A stretch of 64,000 nucleotides of DNA, taken from the NCBI RefSeq assembly GCF_016862575.1, contig NZ_BONF01000002.1, forward strand, positions 62,001 to 126,000. Direction: 5' to 3'. Position numbers and translations under genes: made by a program. A model generated the notes under the pieces. It did no database searches. It was not told where the DNA came from and worked only from the letters and a program-made list of their open reading frames with translations. Shown piece by piece: positions 51,640 through 60,933 of the stretch (positions are counted from its first letter, which is position 1; each line of letters opens with the position of its first letter). This stretch comes from Catellatospora bangladeshensis (GTDB lineage: Bacteria; Actinomycetota; Actinomycetes; Mycobacteriales; Micromonosporaceae).

Positions 51640-54615
51640 GTGGCGGGAATCGGGCGGCTGGCACGGTACGGCTTCACGTTGTCGTCGACGGGCCCCGACC
51701 CGGCGGTGCTGCTGGGCGCGAGCGGGCTGCACCTGTGGGACGCGGTCGCGCAGCGGCCGGTCGACGAGGAGAGCGCGCTCATCCTGGAGCAGCTCGGCCG
51801 GGCCGCCGACCCCGACCTCGCGCTGCGCCAGCTGCACCGCATCGCCGAGCGGGAGGCGGGCGGCGGCAAGGGGGTCGTCGAGCGGCTGGGCGCCGACGAG
51901 GACCTGCGGATCCGGCTGCTCACGGTGCTCGGCGCCTCGTCGGCGCTGGGCGACCAGCTCGCCGCGCAGGCGGGGCAGTGGCAGGTGCTGACCCGGACCG
52001 TGCCGCCGCGCTACGAGGTGCACAGCGGGCTGGCCGACGTGCCGTCGCTGCGGGCCGGCTACCAGCGCGGGCTGCTGCGGATCGCGGCGGCGGACCTGGC
52101 CGACGGGGCCGACGTCGAGGCGACGATGGCCGAGGTCACCGCACTCGCCGACGCGACGCTGCGGGCGGCGTACCGGATCGCGCTGGGCCGGGTCGGGCCG
52201 GAGCGGCCGAAGCTGGCCGTGATCGCGATGGGCAAGTGCGGCGGGGACGAGCTGAACTACGTGTCCGACGTGGACGTCATCTTCGTCGCTGCCGAGGACG
52301 AGGACCTGGCCGCGGGCACCACCGTCGCCGCCGCGCTGATGGAGATCTGCGGGCAGGTGGCCTGGCCGGTGGACGCCGCGCTGCGGCCCGAGGGCGGGCG
52401 CGGCCCCCTGGTGCGTACGCTGGCCAGCCACCTCGTCTACTACAAGCGCTGGGCCCGGACCTGGGAGTTCCAGGCGCTGCTCAAGGCGCGGCCGGTGGCC
52501 GGGGACGCGAGCCTGGGCAAGGCCTGGCTGGCCGCGTTGCAGCCGCTGATCTGGCACGCCGCCGAGCGGCCGGAGGCGGTCGAGGACGTGCGGGCCATGC
52601 GCCGCCGCATCATCGAGCAGGTGCCGCGCGCCGAGCTGGACCGGGAGATCAAGCGCGGTCCGGGCGGCCTGCGCGACATCGAGTTCGCGGTGCAGCTGCT
52701 GCAGCTCGTGCACGGCCGCGGCGACGAGACGCTGCGCTCGGGCAACTCGCTCAAGGCGCTGCGCGCGCTGGTCGAGGGCGGCTACGTGGGGCGCGGCGAC
52801 GGCGAGGCGCTCAGCGCCGCGTACCGCTTCCTGCGCAACGTCGAGCACCGGCTGCAGCTGCAGCGGCTGCGGCGTACCCACACCGTGCCCGCCGACGACG
52901 GCGGCGCGGGCACCGCGGCGCTGCGCTGGCTGGCCCGCGCCATGAACTACAAGCGGGAGGAGCCCGCGCTGGGGACGGGCCGCGGCCGGGAGGGCGCGGG
53001 GCTGGACCCCATCGCCGCGTTCCGCGCCGACTGGGTCACCCACGCCGCCGAGGTACGCCGCCTGCACGCGAAACTGCTCTACCGCCCCCTGCTGGCGGCC
53101 GTGGCGCGGGTGCCGGCCGACGGCCTGTCGCTGCGCCCCGACGCCGCCCGCAAACGCCTGGAGCTGCTCGGTTACGCCGATCCGGCCGGTGCGCTGCGGC
53201 ACCTGGAGGCGCTCACCACGGGCGTGTCCCGCACCGCGGCGATCCAGCGCACGCTGCTGCCGGTGCTGCTGGCCGAGTTCGCCGACGCGCCCGCCCCGGA
53301 CGCCGGGCTGCTGGCGTACCGGCAGGTCTCCGACACCCTCGGCAGCACCCCGTGGTACCTGCGGCTGCTGCGCGACGAGGGGCCGGTGGCGCTGCGGCTG
53401 GCCCGGGTGCTGGACAGCTCGCGCTACCTCACCGAGCTGCTGACCCGCGACCCGGAGGCGCTGCGGCTGCTGGCCGACGAGGGCGAGCTGAGCCTGCGCA
53501 CCCGGCAGTCGCTGCTGGACGGCACGGCCGCGGCCGCGGCCCGGCACCCCGACCCGCGGGCCGCCGTGGCGGCGGTGCGCGCGATGCGGCGGCGCGAGCT
53601 GTTCCGTATCGGCAGCGCCGACCTGCTCAGCGGCGCGGGCGAGCTGGCCCCGGGCAAGACCGTCGACATCACCGGGGTGGGGCAGGGGCTGGCCGATCTC
53701 ACCGACGCCACCATCGCGGCCGCGCTGGCGGTGGCCCGGCAGGCCGCGGGCGTGCCGGACGAGCTGCGCTTCGCGGTGATCGGCATGGGCCGCCTCGGCG
53801 GGGCGGAGCTGAGCTACCCCAGCGACGCCGACGTGCTGTTCGTCTACCAGCCCGCGCCCGGCATGAAGGACGACGAGGCCAACGGCGCGGCTTTGGCGGT
53901 CGCCGAGCAGCTGCGCACCCTGCTGTCCGCTCCGGCGCCCGACCCGCCGCTGGGCATCGACGCCGACCTGCGCCCGGAGGGGCGGCAGGGTCCGCTGGTC
54001 CGCAGCCTCGCCGCCTACCAGCGCTACTACGCGAACTGGTCGCAGGTGTGGGAGGCGCAGGCGCTGCTGCGCGCCCGGCCGGTGGCAGGCGACCCGGAGC
54101 TGGCCGCCGAGTTCACCGCGCTGATCGACCCGGTGCGCTACCCGCTCGACGGGCTGCGCCGGGAGCAGATCACCGAGATCCGGCGGATCAAGGCACGGGT
54201 GGAGAACGAGCGGCTGCCCCGCGGCGCCGACCCGCTCACCCACACCAAGCTCGGCCGGGGCGGCATCGCCGACGTCGAGTGGACGGTCCAGCTGTGGCAG
54301 CTGCGGCACGGTCACGAGGTGGCCGGCCTGCGCACGCCGCGTACGCTCGACGCGCTGGCCGCCGCCCACGCGGCGGAACTGGTGTCCGTCGAGGACGCCG
54401 AGGTGCTGGCCGCGGCGTGGACGCTGTGCTCGCGGGTGCGCAACGCGCTGACCCTGATCCGCGGCCGGGCCGCCGACCAGCTGCCCCGGCACGGCGTGGA
54501 CCTGGCCGGGGTGGCCCGCATGCTGACCGGCGGCGACCCGGGGGAGTTCCTGGACGAGTACCTCAAGACCACCCGCCGCGCCCGCGCCGCCGTGGAACGG
54601 CTGTTCCTCGCCTAG
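51640..54615 (+). CDS. glnE: Bifunctional glutamine synthetase adenylyltransferase/adenylyl-removing enzyme
   Basis: GlnE adds and removes AMP at a tyrosine of glutamine synthetase in response to nitrogen status. The 991-residue protein has two nucleotidyltransferase domains, each with the G-G-x12-D-x-D pattern: KCGGDELNYVSDVDVIF (about residues 203-219) and RLGGAELSYPSDADVLF (about 717-733), plus helical GlnE domains between and after. The likely substrate, glnA with its target tyrosine, is 4 kb downstream at 58866. The start is GTG 51640, a few bases after repeat B copy 4. Confidence 0.95.
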   Translation: MAGIGRLARYGFTLSSTGPDPAVLLGASGLHLWDAVAQRPVDEESALILEQLGRAADPDLALRQLHRIAEREAGGGKGVVERLGADEDLRIRLLTVLGASSALGDQLAAQAGQWQVLTRTVPPRYEVHSGLADVPSLRAGYQRGLLRIAAADLADGADVEATMAEVTALADATLRAAYRIALGRVGPERPKLAVIAMGKCGGDELNYVSDVDVIFVAAEDEDLAAGTTVAAALMEICGQVAWPVDAALRPEGGRGPLVRTLASHLVYYKRWARTWEFQALLKARPVAGDASLGKAWLAALQPLIWHAAERPEAVEDVRAMRRRIIEQVPRAELDREIKRGPGGLRDIEFAVQLLQLVHGRGDETLRSGNSLKALRALVEGGYVGRGDGEALSAAYRFLRNVEHRLQLQRLRRTHTVPADDGGAGTAALRWLARAMNYKREEPALGTGRGREGAGLDPIAAFRADWVTHAAEVRRLHAKLLYRPLLAAVARVPADGLSLRPDAARKRLELLGYADPAGALRHLEALTTGVSRTAAIQRTLLPVLLAEFADAPAPDAGLLAYRQVSDTLGSTPWYLRLLRDEGPVALRLARVLDSSRYLTELLTRDPEALRLLADEGELSLRTRQSLLDGTAAAAARHPDPRAAVAAVRAMRRRELFRIGSADLLSGAGELAPGKTVDITGVGQGLADLTDATIAAALAVARQAAGVPDELRFAVIGMGRLGGAELSYPSDADVLFVYQPAPGMKDDEANGAALAVAEQLRTLLSAPAPDPPLGIDADLRPEGRQGPLVRSLAAYQRYYANWSQVWEAQALLRARPVAGDPELAAEFTALIDPVRYPLDGLRREQITEIRRIKARVENERLPRGADPLTHTKLGRGGIADVEWTVQLWQLRHGHEVAGLRTPRTLDALAAAHAAELVSVEDAEVLAAAWTLCSRVRNALTLIRGRAADQLPRHGVDLAGVARMLTGGDPGEFLDEYLKTTRRARAAVERLFLA

Positions 54616-54703
54616 GGCTCGCGCGCCCGCCGCGCCTGAACGCTCGTTGAACCGGTACGCGGCCTGCGAGCGACTTCCGGCAAACGTGCTCTAGGGTGAT
54701 CGC

Positions 54704-55492
54704 GTGACGCTGTACGTGGTCGGTGACGTGCACGGGCACCTCGCGCCGCTGACCGGAGCGCTGCGTGAGGCGGGCCTGCTCGACGAGGCAGGCGCCTGGT
54801 GCGGCGGTGCCGCGCGCCTGTGGTTCCTGGGTGACCTGACCGATCGCGGTCCGGACGGGATCGGCGTGATCGATCTGATCCGGCGCCTGCAGGCCGAGGC
54901 GGCCGCGGCGGGCGGCGAGGTCGGCTGCGTGATCGGCAACCACGACATGCTGCTGTACGGCAGCCGCTTCATCCCGGAGTCGCCGGTCACCGAGGTGCGC
55001 ACGATCATCCAGGTGTGGGCGCTGAACGGCGGCCAGGAGCACGACCTGGACCGGCTCGACGAGGAGCGGGCCGGCTGGCTGGCCGGGCTGCCCGCGATCG
55101 CGCTGGTCGACGAGCACCTGCTGCTGCACGCCGACACCATGGCCTATCTGGAGTTCGGCGGCGACCTCACCGAGATCAACTTGACGCTGCGCCGGATCAT
55201 GCGGGAGCGCGACGCGGCCACGTTCGGCCGCAACACCCGGCTGCTGTTCCGCCGCTTCGAGTTCCTGGAGCACAACGACGGCGTGGCGAATGCCCGTACG
55301 CTGCTGGAACGGCTCGGTGGGCGGCGGATCGTGCACGGCCACTCCACCATCCCGGAGACCTTCGGCGTGCCCCCGGCAGCGGTCCAGGGCCCCATCACCT
55401 ACGCCGACGGCCTGGTCATGGCCGTGGACACCGGGATCTCGCTGGGCGCGCCGTGCCTCGTCATCCCGCTCGCCGCGCCGCAACCCGCCTAA
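54704..55492 (+). CDS. Metallophosphoesterase (calcineurin-like)
   Basis: The 262-residue protein starts VTLYVVGDVHGHLAPL, the first metal motif (D-x-H). GDLTDRGPDGIGVI, GNHDMLLYG and a late GRRIVHGHSTIPE follow, the set expected for PP1-like or PrpE/ApaH-like phosphoesterases. No signal peptide. Substrates could be phosphoproteins or dinucleoside polyphosphates. The start is GTG 54704. It is convergent with the acylase gene, with repeat B copy 5 between. Confidence 0.86.
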   Translation: MTLYVVGDVHGHLAPLTGALREAGLLDEAGAWCGGAARLWFLGDLTDRGPDGIGVIDLIRRLQAEAAAAGGEVGCVIGNHDMLLYGSRFIPESPVTEVRTIIQVWALNGGQEHDLDRLDEERAGWLAGLPAIALVDEHLLLHADTMAYLEFGGDLTEINLTLRRIMRERDAATFGRNTRLLFRRFEFLEHNDGVANARTLLERLGGRRIVHGHSTIPETFGVPPAAVQGPITYADGLVMAVDTGISLGAPCLVIPLAAPQPA

Positions 55493-55496
55493 GACA

Positions 55497-55548
55497 GAAG
55501 GAAGGGCACCTTCTTATCGCTTTGCGATGTAGAAGGTGCCCTTCCTAA
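55497..55548. repeat. GAAGGTGCCCTTC paired repeat, family B copy 5
   Basis: Inverted cores are joined by TTATCGCTTTGCGATGTA, which is itself palindromic (ATCGCTTTGCGAT). It sits between the stops of two convergent genes, starting four bases after the phosphoesterase stop. Confidence 0.85.
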
Positions 55549-55559
55549 CCAGGCCCTGG

Positions 55560-58124
55560 TCAGGGCTTGAGGGTCAGCGTCGCCTTCGCCTCGGCCTCGA
55601 TGGCGGCCTTGTCGAAGCGGAACGGCAGCGTACGGCCCGTCCGCCACAGCTCGAACTGGTCGGCGTAGTTCTCGTGGAACGCGTGGCCGGAGTTGCCGGT
55701 CAGCTGTACCCAGCGGGACTCGTTCAGGTCCGCCAGGTTCACGATCATGCGCATGGACGGCACCGCGTCGACCTCGTAGCCCTCGCCCGCGCTCCAGCCG
55801 GTGGCGTTGACGATCGCATCGCCGCCCGAGACGCCGACGGTGTCCCGGTTGAACAGCCACTCGATCGGGCCGATGCCGGACTCGCCGAACGTGGCGTGGG
55901 TCGGGGTCAGCGTGTGCATCGCGCCCCAGCGCCACTGCTTCGGGTCCTCGCCCTGCGCCTCGGCCAGCTCCTTCACCGCCGCCGACATGGCCTGCGCGAG
56001 CATGTCGTCGCGCTGCTCCACGGCGGGCGTGCCCTTGGCGTCCCACCACTTGTCGTCCGGCTTGTTCAGCAGGCCGCGCACCACCTCGAACCAGCGGTCC
56101 CCGCCGTCGGCGGCGTAGTCCGCGCCCAGCTCGTCGAAGGTCAGGCCGAGCAGGTTCTTCCAGATCGCGTTGTAGTACGCGGCCGCGGCCGAGTCCTCAC
56201 CCTGCTGGTAGTCCCAGTCGACCAGCAGCGCGTCCGCGTTCTTCTCGACCTGCGACAGGGCCGGGCGCGGCGCCTTCTGCAGGGCCGGGATCAGCGTCGG
56301 GGCGAACCCGTTGCGGTTGTCGAACTGCTGCTTCTGCACGTCCTCGACGGTGATCTTCCCGCCCGCGGTGCCGATCATGTCGTAGATGCGCTGGCTGCGG
56401 TACCCGTAGCTCCAGTCGTCGGTCAGGTGCCGCTGGTACTGGTCGCCGATCACGGCCTGGTTGGCGGTCACCACGTAGCCGCGGTCCGGGTTCAAAACGC
56501 TGGGCAGCTCGTCGAACGGGATGAAGCCCGTCCAGTCGTACGCCTTGTCCCAGCCCGGCGCGAACCGCTTGCCGTCACCCGCGCCGCGGACCGGGATGCG
56601 GCCCGGCGACTGGTAACCGATGTTGCCCTCGACGTCGGCGTAGACGATGTTCTGCGCGGGCACCTCGAACTGCGCCGCGGCGGCCCGGAACTCGGTCCAG
56701 TTGCCCGCCTTGTTCAGCGCGAACAGCGCGTCGGCGGTGCGGCCGGGGTCGAGCGCGGTCCAGCGCATCGCGATGGCGTACCTGCCGCCGAGCTTGGCCA
56801 GGCTCTCGCTGGCGTCCGACAGCAGCGGGCCGTGGCGGCCGGTGCGCACCGTGATGGTGACGTCGGAGCCGCCGGCGACCTTGATGACCTCCTGGCGGCT
56901 GGTCAGCTGCTCCCAGCCGTCGCCCGCCTTGACCTTGTCGCCGTCGACCTCCTCCAGGTACATGTCGATGACGTCGGGGTCCAGATTGGTGAAGCCCCAG
57001 GCGATCTTCGCGTTGTGGCCGATGACGACGCCGGGAACGCCGGAGAAGCTGAAGCCCGCGACCTCGACGCCGCACTCGCAGTGCAGGCCGATCTGGTACC
57101 AGATGCCCGGCTGGCTGGGGCTCAGGTGCGGGTCGTTGGCCAGGATCGGCTTGCCGGTGGCGGTCAGCTTGCCGCTGATCACCCACGAGTTCGAGCCGAT
57201 GCCGTCGCCGTCGGCGTTGCCCATCAGGCCGGGCAGCTCGGCCAGGCCGTCGGCCAGGTCGCGCAGGCCGGTCGCGGACAGCGGCGCGGGGGCGGGCGGG
57301 GTCACGGCCGGGGCGGGCGCGGGAGCGGTCGCCTTCGCGTCGAAGGCGCCGTTCACGATCACGCCGCCGTTCACGATGGGCAGGTTGCGGTCCAGCGGGT
57401 ACGCCGGGTAGAGCTGGTCCACCTGCTCCTTGCTCAGGCCCTCGGCCTGCAGCGCGGCGCGGCGGATCTCCGCCTCCATGTTGCCGCGCAGGTCCCAGGC
57501 CATCGCCTTGAGCCAGGCCAGGCTGTCCACGGGCGTCCAGCGCTCGATCACGTAGCCCGAGTTCTGCAGGCCGAGCAGGGAGTACTCCAGGCTCAGCGCG
57601 CCGGAGGAGGCGAAGCCGTCCCCCTGACCCGATGGGAGGGACGCCGTGTCAGTGTTGGCGGCCAGCCAGGCGTTCACGCCGTCGGCGTACGCGCGCAGCG
57701 CCTGCTGCGACTCCGGCTTCAGCAGCGCCAGCTCCTGCTCGGCGACCCGGCGCCAGCCCATGGTGCGCAGGTACTTGTCCGTCTCGACCTGGGACTGCCC
57801 GAACAGCTCGGACACCCGGCCGGCGGTCACGTGGCGGCGGAAGTCCATCTCCCAGAACCGGTCCTGGGCGTGCACGTAACCCTGGGCGCGGTACAGGTCG
57901 TCGCTGGTCCTGGCGTAGAGCTGGGGGATGCCGTACACGTCGCGGCGGACCGTGACCGGGGCGGACAGCCCGGCGAGGGTCAGCTCACCGTCGACGGTCG
58001 CGAACGCGCGGCGCACCGACCAGACACCCAGGCCGGCGACGACGACGGCGAGCACCGTCACGACGCCGAGCAGCCAGAGCGCGGTGGTACGCAGGCGGCG
58101 GAGCAGAAGGCGTGGGGGTTTCAC
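55560..58124 (-). CDS. Penicillin acylase-family N-terminal nucleophile hydrolase
   Basis: The 854-residue protein has a short N-terminal membrane helix (about 13-35) followed by the alpha chain, a spacer, and the beta chain. The latter begins with the nucleophile serine in GSNSWVISGKLTATGK, at about residue 280. Other family features are GHNAKIAWGFTNLDPDV and LNPDRGYVVTANQAV. The enzymes hydrolyse amide bonds in beta-lactams, acyl-homoserine lactones or lipopeptides; specificity is unknown. An Ala/Pro-rich stretch (about 250-275) probably forms the removed spacer. The GTG at 58124 gives the usual membrane-anchored start. Confidence 0.9.
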   Translation of the reverse strand: MKPPRLLLRRLRTTALWLLGVVTVLAVVVAGLGVWSVRRAFATVDGELTLAGLSAPVTVRRDVYGIPQLYARTSDDLYRAQGYVHAQDRFWEMDFRRHVTAGRVSELFGQSQVETDKYLRTMGWRRVAEQELALLKPESQQALRAYADGVNAWLAANTDTASLPSGQGDGFASSGALSLEYSLLGLQNSGYVIERWTPVDSLAWLKAMAWDLRGNMEAEIRRAALQAEGLSKEQVDQLYPAYPLDRNLPIVNGGVIVNGAFDAKATAPAPAPAVTPPAPAPLSATGLRDLADGLAELPGLMGNADGDGIGSNSWVISGKLTATGKPILANDPHLSPSQPGIWYQIGLHCECGVEVAGFSFSGVPGVVIGHNAKIAWGFTNLDPDVIDMYLEEVDGDKVKAGDGWEQLTSRQEVIKVAGGSDVTITVRTGRHGPLLSDASESLAKLGGRYAIAMRWTALDPGRTADALFALNKAGNWTEFRAAAAQFEVPAQNIVYADVEGNIGYQSPGRIPVRGAGDGKRFAPGWDKAYDWTGFIPFDELPSVLNPDRGYVVTANQAVIGDQYQRHLTDDWSYGYRSQRIYDMIGTAGGKITVEDVQKQQFDNRNGFAPTLIPALQKAPRPALSQVEKNADALLVDWDYQQGEDSAAAAYYNAIWKNLLGLTFDELGADYAADGGDRWFEVVRGLLNKPDDKWWDAKGTPAVEQRDDMLAQAMSAAVKELAEAQGEDPKQWRWGAMHTLTPTHATFGESGIGPIEWLFNRDTVGVSGGDAIVNATGWSAGEGYEVDAVPSMRMIVNLADLNESRWVQLTGNSGHAFHENYADQFELWRTGRTLPFRFDKAAIEAEAKATLTLKP

Positions 58125-58288
58125 ATTCGCGGAGTCTACGCATGCTCTGTGATTCGCGTTACCACCAGGTAACACAGATTTTGGCTGGTCGTTCGGTCGG
58201 TCGGCATGCGGACAGGCCGGGAGAGCGACGGGCATCTAAGCTCAAGGCTCGCTTCCCGGGTGTCCCCCTCATCTCCAGGAGAGCTCCG

Positions 58289-58762
58289 ATGTACCTGCTG
58301 AACAAGCAGTTCTGGATCGCCACCGCCGAGCGTGCCATCAAGACCTTCGTCCAGGCGCTGATCGCCGCGTTCGGCGTGGGCCAGGTCAGCGGTGCCGTCG
58401 GCGTCGACGTCGCCGCGATCGACTGGCGCGGCGCGCTGTCGCTGGCGTTCAGCGCTGCCCTGCTGTCCGTGCTGATGTCGGTCGGGTCCGGCCCGATCGG
58501 CGCGTCCAACAGCCCGAGCCTGGTCAGCGTCGCCGCTGCCGGGCCGGTCACGGCCGCCAACGCGGTGGTCGCCGCCGCGGCCGCGAGCCCCGCGCTCGCC
58601 CCGGCGGTCGCGGCCGCCGTCGCGGTCGACCCGACCGGCGCCCCGGCCGCGCCCGCTCCGGCTGCTGCCGCCCCCGCCGCGGCTGCTCCGGTTGCTGCCG
58701 CTGCTCCGGCCGCGGCCGCTCCGGCTGCCGAGGCGGCGCCCGCTGCGGCTCCGGCTGCCTGA
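58289..58762 (+). CDS. Holin-like small membrane protein with Ala/Pro tail
   Basis: The 157-residue product starts with a helix (FWIATAERAIKTFVQALIAA) and a second hydrophobic segment (WRGALSLAFSAALLSVLMSV). The sequence GSGPIGASNSPSLV follows, a pattern shared with r1t-type phage holins found in actinobacteria and their phages. The C-terminal half (about 88-157) is a low-complexity Ala/Pro repeat. No endolysin is adjacent, so either it is a domesticated holin or a cell-wall secretion helper; this is inference. Confidence 0.6.
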   Translation: MYLLNKQFWIATAERAIKTFVQALIAAFGVGQVSGAVGVDVAAIDWRGALSLAFSAALLSVLMSVGSGPIGASNSPSLVSVAAAGPVTAANAVVAAAAASPALAPAVAAAVAVDPTGAPAAPAPAAAAPAAAAPVAAAAPAAAAPAAEAAPAAAPAA

Positions 58763-58816
58763 CCTGCGCCGACGCCACTGGGCTGCCGCTCCGGTGGCTG
58801 GTGGCGAGCGCAGACA

Positions 58817-58850
58817 GAAGAAGGCCCCGCCGGTTGGCGGGGCCTTCTTC
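58817..58850. terminator. Bidirectional terminator before glnA
   Basis: A perfect 15-bp stem (58817-58831 with 58836-58850) with a GGTT loop is flanked by A-rich and T-rich ends. It separates the convergent holin-like and glnA genes and should work in both directions. Confidence 0.85.
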
Positions 58851-58865
58851 ACTGCCGGGCGATGC

Positions 58866-60299
58866 TCAGCAGTCGAAGTACATCTGGAACTCGTGCGGGG
58901 TCGGGCGCAGGCGGACCGGGTCGATCTCGTTGGACCGCTTGTAGTCGATCCAGGTCTCGATCAGGTCGCTGGTGAACACGCCACCGGCCTGCAGGTACTC
59001 GTTGTCCTTCTCGAGCGACGTGAGCACGTCGGACAGCGAGCCCGGCACCTGGGTCACGTTCGCGACCTCCTCCGGCGGCAGGTCGTAGAGGTCCTTGTCG
59101 ATCGGGGCCGGCGGCTCGATCTTGTTGCGGATACCGTCCAGGCCGGCCATCAGCATCGCCGAGAACGCCAGGTACGGGTTCGACGACGGGTCGGGGCAGC
59201 GGAACTCGATGCGCTTGGCCTTCGCGTTCGTGCCGGTGACCGGGATACGGGTGCAGGCGGAGCGGTTGCGCTGCGAGTACACCAGGTTGACCGGCGCCTC
59301 GAAGCCCGGCACCAGGCGGCGGTACGAGTTGACCGACGGGTTGGTGAAGGCCAGCAGCGACGGCGCGTGGTGCAGCAGACCGCCGATGTACCAGCGGGCC
59401 GTGTCGGACAGGCCGGCGTAGCCGGTCTCGTCGTAGAACAGCGGCTCGCCGCCCAGCCAGAGGCTCTGGTGGGTGTGCATGCCCGAGCCGTTGTCACCGA
59501 ACAGCGGCTTCGGCATGAAGGTCGCGGTCTTGCCGGCCTGCCACGCGGTGTTCTTGATGACGTACTTGAACAGCTGCATCTGGTCGCCCGCGGCCAGCAG
59601 GGTCGAGAACTTGTAGTTGATCTCGGCCTGGCCGGCGGTGCCGACCTCGTGGTGACCGCGCTCGACGGTGTAGCCGAGGTCCACCAGGTTCGTCACCATG
59701 GTGTCGCGCAGGTCGGCGTAGTGGTCGGTCGGCGCCACCGGGAAGTAGCCGCCCTTGTAGCCCGGCTTGTAACCGCGGTTGGCGCTGCCGTCGGCGTTGA
59801 ACTCCGAGCCGGTGTTCCACGCGCCCTCGACCGAGTCGATGTGGTAGAACGCCTGGTTGGCCTGGGTCGAGTAGCGGATCGAGTCGAAGATGTAGAACTC
59901 CGCCTCGGCGCCGAAGTACGCGGTGTCGGCGATCCCGCTGGCGGCCAGGTACGCCTCGGCCTTCTTCGCCACGTTCCGCGGGTCACGCGAGTAGGCCTCG
60001 CGGGTGAACGGGTCGTGGATGAAGAAGTTCAGCGCCAGGGTCTTCTGCACGCGGAACGGGTCGATGAACGCCGTGGTGACGTCCGGCAGCAGCAGCATGT
60101 CCGACTCGTGGATCTGCTGGAAACCGCGGATGGACGAGCCGTCGAACGCGAGGCCGTCACGGAAGACGCTCGCGTCGAACGACTGCACCGGCACGGTGAA
60201 GAACTGCATCACGCCGGGCAGGTCACAGAAGCGGACGTCGACGAACTTGACGTCTTCGTCCTTGAGGTACCGAAGCAGTTCCTCGGAATTGGCGAACAA
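58866..60299 (-). CDS. glnA: Glutamine synthetase type I
   Basis: GlnA makes glutamine from glutamate, ammonia and ATP. The 477-residue protein shows the family start [12 protein letters not shown], the FDGSSIRGF segment, the ATP-binding [10 protein letters not shown], and the adenylylation site Tyr at about 405 in DLYDLPPEE, the target of GlnE. It assembles as a dodecamer. The start is taken as TTG 60299, giving [12 protein letters not shown] as in streptomycete GlnA, with AGGAGG five bases before it; GTG 60302 or ATG 60317 are alternatives. A GlnR-type motif lies upstream at 60462-60489. Confidence 0.95.
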   Translation of the reverse strand: MFANSEELLRYLKDEDVKFVDVRFCDLPGVMQFFTVPVQSFDASVFRDGLAFDGSSIRGFQQIHESDMLLLPDVTTAFIDPFRVQKTLALNFFIHDPFTREAYSRDPRNVAKKAEAYLAASGIADTAYFGAEAEFYIFDSIRYSTQANQAFYHIDSVEGAWNTGSEFNADGSANRGYKPGYKGGYFPVAPTDHYADLRDTMVTNLVDLGYTVERGHHEVGTAGQAEINYKFSTLLAAGDQMQLFKYVIKNTAWQAGKTATFMPKPLFGDNGSGMHTHQSLWLGGEPLFYDETGYAGLSDTARWYIGGLLHHAPSLLAFTNPSVNSYRRLVPGFEAPVNLVYSQRNRSACTRIPVTGTNAKAKRIEFRCPDPSSNPYLAFSAMLMAGLDGIRNKIEPPAPIDKDLYDLPPEEVANVTQVPGSLSDVLTSLEKDNEYLQAGGVFTSDLIETWIDYKRSNEIDPVRLRPTPHEFQMYFDC

Positions 60300-60461
60300 C
60301 ACGTCCTCCTGGCACATGGTCTGCGGGAGCTCCCGGCCCCCACTTCAGCACATCTCCGGGGCTGACCTCGGGAGACGCGGCCGACGGCGCTGCACTGCGT
60401 CGGGTGGCCATTGGCTGGTCGCGACGCTAGAACCGTGGCATTGCCCGGCCATGTCGGTTTT

Positions 60462-60489
60462 GTTTCGGCCGTGTTACGTCACCCGTAAC
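60462..60489 (-). promoter_or_regulatory. Candidate GlnR binding site upstream of glnA
   Basis: On the minus strand, GTAAC-6-GAAAC (60477 to 60462) matches the GTNAC-6-GAAAC half of the GlnR consensus, and GTTAC lies seven bases upstream. The second full half with strict 11-base spacing is not met, so the match is partial. GlnR activates glnA during nitrogen limitation in actinobacteria. The roughly 160-base leader between here and the glnA start shows no other feature I can name. Confidence 0.5.
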
Positions 60490-60556
60490 CTGGCGCTTGG
60501 GGCTGGGTGGCCAGCTCAGCGGGCCGGTCCGGCGGCGCGGACGGTACGCTCGGCGG

Positions 60557-60922
60557 GTGACTGACGCCTCCCTGCCTGCCGTACCCTCCCTGGCCCGCCG
60601 GTTCGGGGCGCTGCTGCTCGACTGGATGCTCTGCGTCCTGGCGGCCGGCCTGTTCGCGGACCCGATGCGGGACGGCTGGGCCGCGCCGGTGGTGCTGGTC
60701 GCCGTCTACACGTTCTTCGTCGGGCTGTTCGGGCAGACGCCGGGCATGCGCCTGGCGAAGATTACCTGCCTCGGGGTCGATACGGGTCAGCCGGTCGGCC
60801 TGTTCCGGGGCGCCCTGCGCGGGGTGCTGCTCGCCCTGGTCGTGCCCGCTCTGATCATGGACGGCGAGCGCCGCGGCCTGCACGACCGCGCCGCCGGCAC
60901 CCTGATCCGCCCGGCCTCCTGA
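60557..60922 (+). CDS. RDD-family membrane protein
   Basis: This 121-residue protein is a compact RDD-domain protein with about three membrane helices. It has the N-terminal ArgArg-PheGly start of the family (ARRFGALLLDWMLC) and the usual Gly-Thr-Pro-Gly motif in GQTPGMRLAKI. RDD proteins are thought to act as small transporters or ion exchangers, mostly unproven. The gene between lipA/DUF4191 and glnA is a common actinobacterial neighbour. The start is GTG 60557. Confidence 0.85.
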   Translation: MTDASLPAVPSLARRFGALLLDWMLCVLAAGLFADPMRDGWAAPVVLVAVYTFFVGLFGQTPGMRLAKITCLGVDTGQPVGLFRGALRGVLLALVVPALIMDGERRGLHDRAAGTLIRPAS

Positions 60923-60933
60923 CCTCGCGCCGC

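Noticed and set aside
60303-60317. Upstream ATG of glnA at 60317
   Set aside because: The strong ribosome site AGGAGG would lie inside the coding sequence and the family start MFANSEELL corresponds to TTG 60299.
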